A stretch of 64,000 nucleotides of DNA from Planctomycetota bacterium (lineage in GTDB: Bacteria > Planctomycetota > Planctomycetia > Gemmatales > Gemmataceae). Below the pieces are notes generated by a model that had not been told where the DNA came from, searched no databases, and worked only from the letters and a program-made list of their open reading frames with translations. A program made the translations under genes and the position numbers. Where the stretch lies: contig VGZI01000009.1 in the NCBI GenBank assembly GCA_016872605.1, positions 1 to 64,000 on the forward strand, read 5' to 3'. The number at the start of each line of letters is the position of its first letter. Position 1 is the first letter of the stretch. Of this stretch, positions 1 through 10,900 are shown one piece after another.

Positions 1-1960
1 GTTTCTTTGATAGCGAGCCAGGAGGCCGACGCTCTCGTTCGCAGCGCCAGCGGCAATGGCGACCTGAACGGCGGAGTCGGCGATCGACACGCCATTGAGC
101 GTGGCCAGGTTCATGACCGCGTTGTTGCCGACCAGTTGCTGCGAGCCATTGATGCTGTAGTTCCCTTGGCGCTCGGTCCAGTTGCGCGACAACTGATTGC
201 CGTTGACCGGCGCGTCGAAGGGATCGACGAACGCAGGCGGAGGCGTGGCGGGCGATGTCAAGGTGATCGCGTCGGAGTTGAAATTGTCGATCGCCGTGGT
301 GGCGCCCTTAGTCGCACGGACACCGACCGCGCCCGTGGTAAATGTCGAATCGAAAGCGTACGTGACAAGCGCCAGGCTGCCTGCGTTGGGACCGTAAAAC
401 AGCTTGAGCGAAGACCCGGCCGCTTCGAGCCGAATCGTGCCCGTGCCGCTGCCCACGACAACCGCAGTTCCCACTTGAATCGGGGCGGCGCTGCCGGTGG
501 CCTTCATGATGGCGGCGACGTAACGCGGGCCGGTTCCCGGATTCTCTCGGCGAATCTGAGCGTAGTAGTATCCCGCCGTTGAGTAGCGCGCGATGACGCC
601 GGCGTCCTGCCCGACCGCCGGATCGACGACGACGTCGGCTTGCGCCAGGGAGTCGCCCATCGTTCCGGCGATAGTCGCCATGTTCTTGGAAGCGGAGGCG
701 TTTGAGCCCGTGATGATTCCGCCCGTGACGATGAGATTGCCGGCGCGATCCTGCCAGTTGCGTTCGTTCCCGCTGAGCTGGCTGGCGTTGCCGTACAACT
801 GATTGCCGTTGACCGGGGTGCTGAAATCGTCGGTGAAGGCGCCGACAGGCGTCTTGAGGGTAATGTTGTCGGTACTGAAGTCGTCGATGGTCATGCCGGC
901 GCTAGCGCGAATGCCAGGGGCGCCGCTAGCGAGCGTCGAATCATAGCCGTAAGCGATCAGCGAAAGGCTGCCCGGGTTCGTCCCGTAGAAGAGCTTGAGC
1001 GCCGTGCCGACGACCTCGAGGCGAACGGTGCCGTTGCCTCCGATGCCCGAGACGCTGACGGGTCCCACGACCGTCGTGAACGTGTTGGTGCTCTTGATGT
1101 ACTTTTGGATGGCAGCCGTGAAGCCCGATCCTGTGTTGACGATTCGGCCATAATAATAGCCCGGCGTCGGTCCGGTGGACGAAAAGCGGACGACCACGCC
1201 CGATTCGGTGTTGCTGCCGACGACATTGACATTGGCTTGCGCGAACCCATTCGTTTGATTCAAATTGGCGACGGTGGCGACACTCGAGGGGACCTTGTTG
1301 GTGGCGACGGCGACATTGCCGGCGACGGCGAAGTTGCCCTGGCGGTTGACCCAGTTGTTGGAAAGTTGCCCGTCGGCTTGCGTGAACGAATCGGCGTAGG
1401 GCGCGCCGGGATTGCCCAGATTGTTGGCAAAGGCGTTGAAATTGTCCAGCGTGACGATTCCCGTCAAGTTATTGGCGTAGAAGCCGGCGGTCCCCGGCGC
1501 CGTAATCGTCGTGTCATTGGCGAAGTTGATCAAGCTCATGGACCCGGCATTAGCACCGTAGAAGAGCTTGAGCGAATCAGATGCGATTTCGAAGCGGAGT
1601 CGGCCTGTGCCGAAGTTAACCGGGGTCGAGGCCAAGGTCGTTTCGATGCCGTTGACGTTCTTGATAATGACAGCGCTATAAATGCCGTTTTTGTGGAGGA
1701 TGGCGCCCCGGTAGAAGTTCTTGGTCCCACCGTTGTAGCGCGCGATCAGCCCGAGCGTTTGATTGGCGCCTACCGTCACGTCGGCTTCCAGTGCGATGTC
1801 GGCGGTGAGGGGCGTAAGCTGGTTCATGCTGGCGATGGCCAGGCCGGGCCCAATGCTGGCCGCGGAATTCTTGAGCGTGATGGATCCATTGTTCACGACC
1901 CATCCCGGGCCGAGGAAAATGGTGCTGTCGGCACGATTGAAGTCGTCGCCGAACGGAAGC
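1..1960 (-). repeat. Tandem ConA/LamG-like repeats (~190-200 aa each): FGDDFNRAD.., YADSFTQADG.., FTDDFSTPVNG.., FVDPFDAPVNG.. (the last runs off the window)
   Basis: Recurring blocks such as SLKLFYGxNAGSLxL, TIDxFxxxxITL and GLIARYS in translation. Confidence 0.8.
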
Positions 1961-4900
1961 ATAACCGGGCTAGTGACGAGCAGACTGAAGCTACGCGTGC
2001 CAATGCCGAAGTTAGCGTCAGTGACGGAGATGGTGATAGTGGCGCTGCCGACCTGATTGGCGGCGGGCCGGACTATGAGGGTGCGATTCGGTCCGCTGCC
2101 TCCCAACAAGAGGAATCCGGCTGCGGCGCCGCCGTTGCCGTTCGCCAATCCGCTACCAGTCGTGAATGTGAACGTCGTTGCCGTTGCCGGCGTCACATTG
2201 AACGTGCCATTGTAACCGCCGACCGAAACGCCGGAGATGGTGACTTGCTGTCCGGCAACAAATCCGTGAGGTGACGCGGTGGTGATGGTAGCTGTCGTGC
2301 CGACTGCAGTCGCGGTGGTGATGTTGACCGGGTTGGGAACCAAAGTCGGATTGTTCGATGTTGCGTCAACGATCAAAGCGCCTGCCGGCGTCTCGACATC
2401 ACGGATGATGAAGTTGATCGGGCCGACCGGTTGGTTGATGGTCGTGTTCTGCGTGTTGATCACGGAGATCGTCGGCGTCTGATTGACGAAGTTCACCGTG
2501 ACTTTGAACGATTGCGTGTAAGTGAATGTGCCGGCGGTAATCCTGATGGTAATGTTGGCCGTGCCGTCTTTTGCGGAGTAGGCGTTAAGCACCGGTGTAA
2601 ACTGGATGGAGCGATTGGTGGACGGCGACACGCCACCCAGGACGATGTCGGAATTGCGCACCAGGAACTGATTGTCGGAGGTGGCGGTCAGGGTGTAGGG
2701 TGTTCCATTGGGGTTATTGACCGTCATGGGAATCACGTTGGACGGCGTATTCTCGTCGACGATCTGATCGGCAATGAAGGAGAACGCGGAAGTATTGATG
2801 GTGTAAACACCGCGGCCCAAGCTGGCCGCAGCAAGGACATTCAGGCCGGCATCGAACTTGAGATCGACGACGGGAACGTTCGGCAGGCCCTGGCCGAGCC
2901 GGGACCAGGTGTTGCCGTCGTTTAGCGAGAAGAAAACGCCGACCTCCGTGGCCAAGTAGAGTTTGCCGCCCGATGAACCGAGGGCAGCGTTCCGATCGAT
3001 GACCATGGCGTAGGCAGGCACGGCCGGCAGACCGCTTGCCGCCGTGGAGATGTTCGTCCAGGTAACGCCGGCGTCAAGTGAGCGCCAGACATGATTGGCG
3101 GTGCCGGAGCTGCCGCCGTACATGACAAAGACTTGATTAGCATTGTTGGGATCGACCGCGATGCCGCGGATGTACGAGCCGACAACACCGGTCGGCAGGC
3201 CCGTAAAGCGTCCGGGCCAAAGATCGGCGCCTTTGTTCTTCGTGTAGAAAAGTTTGCCGTCCGTTGTTGCAGCGTAGAGCGTCTGAGCGTTGGGGACGGA
3301 AGGAGCGAACGCGATGGCCGAAATGTTGTTTCCCGCCGACAGCACGCCGGAAATCTGGTCCCAAACCGTGGCGCTGGTATTCGTCGCGTAGACGACGTTG
3401 GCGCCGAAGGCGAGCACGGTCTGATAGATCGTGTTGCCGTTTTGATCGACGGTCTGTATCGGATTCGGATTGACGGCAAAAGCAGGGAACATGCCCGCCG
3501 GCGTGTTGGAGCTGATGCCGGTGCTCTGGATGCCGGTCCAGGTGGCGCCGTTGTCGCTGGAGGTCTCGGGCTGCAGCGCAAGCGCGTTTGCATATTGCCA
3601 AACACGGAAAAGCGAGACAGGCGTGCCGGCCGGGGAGCCTGGAGGAGGGTTGGAGGTGAGCACGCTGCCGGCGTTCGGGATGCCGAGGTTGATGCCATTG
3701 ACAGTTGGACCGGTAAGACCTTGCGAGACCCAAACGAGCGGGGCGGTCGAGCCGGCGACGCCCGTGCCGTTCTGCGTGGTATAGAGCACGCCACGATTGA
3801 ATGGATCGACGGCAACACTGGTCATGTCGGCGATTTGCAGGTTGGCGTTGATGGACGTGAACGTCATGGCGGGGACGCTGAATCCACCGCCGCCACCGCC
3901 GCCACCGCCTCCACCACCGCCACCGCCGCCTTGGCGAAGAATACCGCTACCACCGGATTCAAAGTCATAGGAGAAGCCGTAGCCGATGCCGCGCCAGATT
4001 CCCCCCATAGTGCCGATCAGCAGCCGGCCTTGCGCGTCGAAAGTAAGAGAAGTGATGGCGGGGGGCAGGTAGTTGAAGTTGCCGGATTCGCCGCTGTCGC
4101 CCGTGGCGAGATCGTACCAATAGACGCCTTCGCCGCCATAGGCATCGCCGCCGTTGGCCGGATCGTACTGGCCGCCGTTTACAATGGCGCCCTTGTTGTA
4201 CTTGTCGATATCATCTCCGTTGTTTCGAATAGTGCCGCCGGCGTCGGTCGCTGTCGTGTCGAGCATGTTGCCGGTGTCGATGCGCAACAGCGAATGGCTG
4301 GGTGCATCGCCCGGGCGCCGCCAGCGGTTCGAGCCGCCGACATAAACAACGTTGGGATTGTTGGGGTCGACCACGAGGGCGCCGGCGTTGGCGGCGTCGC
4401 GGCCGAAGAGGTTGATGTCAACGAAATCGTGATTCTTCGCTCCGGTGGCGTACGGTCCTTGATGAACGTCTTGCTTCAACATCACCTTGGTGAAGTTGAG
4501 CATATTGTCCTTGGTTTTATAGAGTCCAACGTACGATCCCCAATCGACACTGGGCGGGGTGTTGTTTCCTGGGGGAGCCGTCATAAGGGCATAGACGAAG
4601 CCTTCGTTGCCCGTGCGGTTGTTGCCGATGCCGACGATGACGCGACCGAGTCGTGTGCCGCCCACGACCTCTTCCGGCAGGCCGTTATTGGGAATGGCGG
4701 CGCTATCGCCACCTTGGACGAGCCTCCAGCCGGCGCCGGAGCTTTGCGGACTGTACCAAACGCCCGTGGTTCCCGCGGAGGGGACAAGCCCGATGTTCCC
4801 GAGGCCAATCAGGAGACGCGTGCGGTCGGCCGGGTCGATGATGAGATCGGTGACGGAGTCGAGGGCGGCGCCTGCGCCGAGCGTAGTCAAGGTGGAAGGA

Positions 4901-7900
4901 TTTCCCGGCGTCGTGAGGTAGCTCATGAACTGCGGATTGAGTACGTTGCGCCAGTGGAGGCCACCGTTGGTGGTCTTATAGACTCCGGGGCCGGCGGGGC
5001 CGGTGACACCGTTTTCATCGACGCCTCCGGTGCCGCCCGAGGCGACCGCGACATAGGCGATGTTGGGGTCGACGGGGTCGACGACGACTTTGGTCGTGCG
5101 AGCGCCGGCTAACACGGCGCCGCTGTTGCCAATAAGGGTCCACGTCTTGCCGCCGTCTGTCGATTTCAGGATTCCGACGCCCGGTCGCGAATCGATTTCC
5201 CTATCGCCCACTCCAGTAGAGGCATACAAGATATTCGGATTAGAGATCGATTGCCCCAGCCCGCCGATCGGCGTGGGCAACGGGTTGCCGGCCGAGTCGG
5301 TAACGGAACTCGTCAAGGCGACCCAGTGACTGCCTCCGTCGGTGGTTTTCCAGATACCGCCGTTGGCGCTGCCGAGGAAATAGGTGTTGCCGAGCTTGTC
5401 GGCGAAGTCCGGGAGCGTGACGGTGATGCGGCCGGAGACGGAGGTGAAATCGACATTGAGGTTCGGATCGGTGGTGTCAATGCCTTGCGGTCCGACCGCT
5501 TCCCATTCGGTAACGCTGGCGGACTGCATGAAGAAGGTCAAGGTGTACATGCTGGCGTTGCCGGCCTTGTCAACTACTTGAACGCCGATGGTGTTCTGCC
5601 CGGCCGGCGGAGCCGGCAAGGAGAATCGGAAGTTGCCGGCAAAATCCCAGCTCGTGATCTTGAAGACGTTTCCATTGGCGACAGACCAGTTTCCGCCCGT
5701 GCCGCTGCCGACGCCGCTGGTTCCGTTGAGCGAGAAATGCGTCGAGTCGAGGACCGTGACGGTAAACGTGCCATTGGCGCCCGAGAAACCGCTGACGCCG
5801 TTGATGGTAACGATGCTCCCCGTGGTCAGGGCATTGGCGGCAACCGTGGTTACGACAATCGGGCTGCTGCCGCCGGCGCCCGAAACGCTGGCGATCGCGC
5901 CGAACGCATCGTTCTTCGGAGAAAAGGCGACGTAGGCGATGCTCGACAGCCCACTGTTGTCGCTGATCCTGCCTACGATTGTCGGGTCATTGGTGTGAGG
6001 AATTCCCCCGCTGACATAGGAGGGGTTGCTGACATTCAATCCCGTGATGGTAGGCAATATGTCGTCGGCAAATTGAGCTTCGAGCCGCACGTTATCGACG
6101 CCGACGAGGAGCAACCCCTGATTGTTCGCCGCGGCAATTCGCAGCCGAACGGTCTGTCCGGCAAACGCGGTCAGGTCCGCGTCGAGGATCGATTGGGTGG
6201 TCGTGAGGCCAGTCGTCGGGGACGTTACAAATTCATTGCGCAGCACGTCGCCAGGGACGGCCCAAGTTCCGCCCGAGCCGCTGCCGGTCGCATTGGTTCC
6301 ATTGAGCGAAAAATGAGTCGAGTCAACGACGGTAACCGTAAAGGTCCCGTTAGCGGCTGGGAATCCCGATACTCCGCTGACGGTGACAAGTTTGCCGCTA
6401 GTCAATCCGTGCGCCGCAGGGGTCGTGATCGTAATCGGATTGCTTCCGCCGGTCCCCGCCGCGGACGTGATGTTCCCCGATGACTGTGGCGTGGTGCTGA
6501 CGCTGAGCATACCCGCGGTCGTGCGCATGATGTCGACGCGCACCTGTTGGTTGGCGGCGGGGTTGCTGGTGCGGTAGTCGAGCGACGGCTGCACGGAGGT
6601 GTCGGTCCAGGCGCCGGCGTTGTTGTTGTCAAGGTACAGGTTGAGCGTCAGTTTCGCTTTGATGGTGTTGACGGGAATCGTCACATCCTGATAAATCGCG
6701 TGGGAACCGGCATAGGTGGGCGCATTGTTCGGATTGCTGTTTCCGCCAAAAGGCTGCTGATGCGACTGATCGAGCATTGCGCGATACTTGCCGTTCGGCG
6801 ACGCGACGCTGGTGCTGCTTAACGGGCTAGTCGATCCCGTCTGTGGTCCCCATGCGCCGTGGCTGCCGCCGGGGCTGGTGTTGAGGTCGAACGTCTGCCA
6901 GCCCAGAAGATTGCCTTGCTCGCCGTTGAGGTCGCGGGCTTCGAAATCGCCGTTCTTGATGAGGTTTGCGTTGACGACTGTGCCGCCGCTGGCAAACGTC
7001 GTGACGCGAACCAGGGGGCTTGGCGTGGCGGCCAGGTGACTCGGCGCCAAGAACGGGGCTCCTGGATTGCCGGCGAGATACGGCACAGGCGTCTGGAAGG
7101 TTCCGTTGCCCTGGCCGACGAGCACGTAGACATTGTCGGTCGTTGTTACCGTGGTGTCGACAAGCGTCATGGTGGCGCCGGACCCGGCGTACGTTCCCGA
7201 TGGGGCCGGGTTTCCCGTGAGGGTGATATCTCGGCCACCCCCGCTGCCACTCTTGGCGCTAATGGTCCAGACTCCATCGGCGCCCGTCATACCGGCCGCG
7301 TTCATGCCGGTAATCTGGACCACGTTGCCGACGCTGAATCCGTTGGGGTTGCTGACGCGAACCTGGAATGGCGAGGTGCTCCGCAAGCTCGTGATATTCG
7401 TGGAAACATTAACGAGCCGGGTGCCGACGATAACGTCGGCGAAACCGTCCTGATTGACATCATTGACCAAGACCGACTGCAAGCCCGTTTGCGGGATCAC
7501 GTCGGTTTGCAGCGCGGCGCCAAAGCCGGTGCCGAGCTGATTGAGCAGAACAGCCACGCCCGCGTTCGTCGCGTTTGTCGACTTGCTGGAGACGACAACG
7601 TCCAGGAATCCGTCGCCGTTGAAGTCAGCGACGGCGATGGCGCCCGGGTTGGGGACGCTGGTGCCGAACGTCCCGTTGTTCGCGAAACCGCCCTTCCCAT
7701 CGCCCAGGCCCAGGCGAATGGTGCCTGGAGCATTGTCTTCCAGGCCGATCACATCCATGTTGCCGTCTTTGTTGAAATCGCCGACGGCAACGCCCGACAT
7801 GCCGACGCCGCTGGCCAATTCGAAGCCGCTCTGGAAAGTGCCATCGCCGTTGCCCAGCCGAATGGTAACGCCGCGACGATTGCCGAAGGGAAAGCCACCG

Positions 7901-10900
7901 CTTCGATTGTGTGCCACGGCGATATCGAGTTTGCCGTCGTTGTTGAAGTCGGCGGTTACGACTTGCGTCGGGCGGTCGCCGGTGCCGGCGTTGGCGATCG
8001 CTGCGAACGAGCCGGCCGTCAGAGGACTGCCGGCCACGGCGATATTGTTCAGCATGATGCCGACCTGGTCATGCGGATTGTCGGCAACGATGATATCGAG
8101 CCGGCCGTCCCCATTCACGTCGCCCAGCGTGATGGACGAAACGCCGTTGATGGACGATCCGCCGATGTTGGGAAATTTGTAATCGACGGGACTGGAGTAG
8201 GTGCCCCCCACCTGTCCGAGCATCACCGAAATGCTGGCTTGCGTTGACGTAGTGTTGTTGACAACGGCCATATCCGAGAAGCCATCGCGATTCAGATCGC
8301 CGACGACGGCGCCGGTGACAAACGTCGGCGTGAGGTTGAGATTCGCGTGAAGGGCAAGCGCGCCTCCCGAGGTCCCCAAGAGCAACGAAGCGTCATTGCC
8401 CGTATTGTTGGCCGTTACGACGTCGGCAAAACCGTCTTGATTGGTATCGCCGATCGCAACGCCGATCGGAGTCGCGTCGACGTTGTAGGGGCTGCCCACC
8501 GGTCCGAGACTGCCGCCGCTGGTGATGTAATAGCCGCCATTCGCCGTGCCTGCCGTGGTCGCACCGTTCAGGGTGAAGTGGTTGCCGTCGACCACGGTGA
8601 TCGTGAAGGTGTTGCCATTGAGGACCGAGGCCAGGCTTCCGCTGACGCTGCCGAAGGTGACGGTGTTTCCTGTGGTAAGGCCATGCGGGATCGTGGTAGT
8701 AATCGCGATAGGCAGACCGGCCCCAGCGCCGAGTGCGGTCATGTTGCCGAGCGGTTGCGTGAATCCTGCCGCCGTCGTCCACGAGCCGCCTCCCGTGTAA
8801 TTGCCGTTGCCGGTCGTGTTGTTCAGCGCGAAGTGATCGCCGTCGAGTGCGGTAACAACGAAGGTGCCATTGGCCGCGGTGTTGCCGGTGACGCCCGTGA
8901 TGGTGACTGCCTGGCCCGTCTGCAGGCCGTGACTCGTACTGGTAACGACAATCGGCGTAGTATTGCTGACGCTGGTGGGCGTGTAGTTGACGGTCCAGGT
9001 GCCGCCCGCGCCTGCGGGATCCGCGCCCGTGGTGCCGTTGAGTGAGAAGGTATTGGCGGTCAGGACGGTGATGGTAAAAGTCCCGTTGGCGTTCGGGTCC
9101 GAAGCGCCGGCAATCGTGACGATTTCCCCGGAGATCAGTGCGTGGTTGTTGCTCGTGACGACGATCGGATTGGTGCCCGCGCCGGTGGTGTTTGAGATGT
9201 TCCCTGTCAGCGCCCAAAGGCCGCCGTTCGTATAAGCGCCGTTGCCGGTCGACGTATTCAGTGAAAACCGATCAGGATCGACAACCGTGATGACAAAGGT
9301 GTTGTTGGCGGCTGTGTTGCCGTTGACGCCCGAAATCACGACGCGTTGGCCCGTCGCGAGTCCATGTCCTTGACTGGCGATGACGATGGGACTGGCGTTG
9401 GTGGCGCCGGTGATATTGCCGGCGAGGGTCCACGTGCCGCCGCCGGTGTAGGCGCCGTTGCCCGTTGAGCCAACCAGCGAGAAGTGGCTGGCGTCCGTGA
9501 CGTTGACGACAAAGGTTCCGTTGGCGGCCGTATTGCCGCCCACGCCTGCGATGGTGACACTCGCACCGGTGAACAAGCCGTGATTCTGGCTGGTAATAAC
9601 AATCGGACCGGTGTTGGACGCGTCGGCGATATTGCTGGTGATGTTGCCGGAGAGGGCCCATGTCGCGCCACCGGTGTAGGCGCCGTTTCCATTGGACCCG
9701 TTCAGCGAGTAGCGGTCGTTGCTGACCCAGGTTCCCCCCGTGCCGCTGCCGGTGGCAGAAGTGCCGTTGAGCGTGAAGTTGTTGTTATTCACGACCGTAA
9801 CGGTAAACGTGCCGTTGGCGGCGGCCAGGCTGTTGCCTGTGATCGTAACGCTTTCGCCGGCGGCCAGGCCATGGTTGCTGCTGGTGATTTGTACCACGCC
9901 GCCGCCGGTCGAGGCATTGGTGATCGCCTTGCTGACGAGGGTGATGGGGAAGGTTCCGTTAGCCGCCGTGTTGCCCGTGGCGCCGGCAATCGTCACGTTC
10001 TGGCCGGCCCTGAGGCCGTGCTTGACGCTGGTGACGACGATCGGCGTAGCATTCGTCGCGGCACTAATGGAGCCGCCGACGGTCGCGTTCTTCAGCACGC
10101 TGACTTTGCCCGCCGCGGCGCCATTCGTAACGACAAGATCGTCCAGACTGTCGTTGTTGAGGTCCCTGATCGCAAGCCTGCCAAGAGTTCCAGCTGCAAC
10201 GGGAATGCTCGTCGTCGGCAGGAAGGTAACCGGCCCGCCGCTATCGGTGTTGCGAAAGATCTCAATGGTATTGACGGTTGTTGCTGCCGCAATGTCGACC
10301 GATTTGTCGCTGTCAAGTCTTCCGACGACAAGCGATACGATGTTCGAAGTGCTGACCGTGGTCCCCGGCGGATTGAACGCGATCGATCCGGCATTCGTGT
10401 TGTTGGTCAGAACGAGCAGCCCGTTGGCCCCGCCGATGGCGAGATCGGGCCTGTTGTCGCCATTGAAGAAGCCGACGCCAATGCTGCTCGGCGTCGTGAC
10501 ACCCGCGCCGGTCGAATCGCCGACACGGATGGGAACCATGGTCCCTAAGGCGCCGGCGCCGTCACCGGGGAAGATGTTGACCCGATAGTCGGCGTTGCCG
10601 TCGCCGTTGAGGTCAGTCGCATTCCCGCTGACGATGACCGCCACGTCGATGTTGGTGTCGAGGTTAAAGTCGCCCGTAACGACGCCGACAGGACTAGCAT
10701 CCGTCGTGAAATTGGTGCTTGCATTGAACGTAATCGTTCCCGACGTGGATGTGTTGAGGAAGACGGAGATGTTGTTCGCGTTAGCGTTGGCGACAACGAT
10801 ATCTGGCTTGCCGTCTTTATTCAGGTCGCTCAGCGCGAGCCCCTTGGCCGCGTTCGCCGCGCCTGCGGTTAAGTTCATCGTCAGAATGGGCGCCGTGCTG

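Noticed and set aside
2922-3818. Minus ORFs such as 2922-3818 and 8393-9217
   Set aside because: Out-of-frame readings of the giant ORF (the latter His/Arg/Gln-rich), not independent genes.
1105-10548. Long plus-strand ORFs (1105-2274, 3091-5112, 5251-6483, 6859-8247, 8347-9045, 9484-10548)
   Set aside because: They lie in the plus frame codon-aligned with the minus-strand giant ORF; translations are Arg/Gly/Asp/Val-rich antisense with no domain logic, whereas the minus frame shows FG-GAP, BNR and LamG-like motifs.
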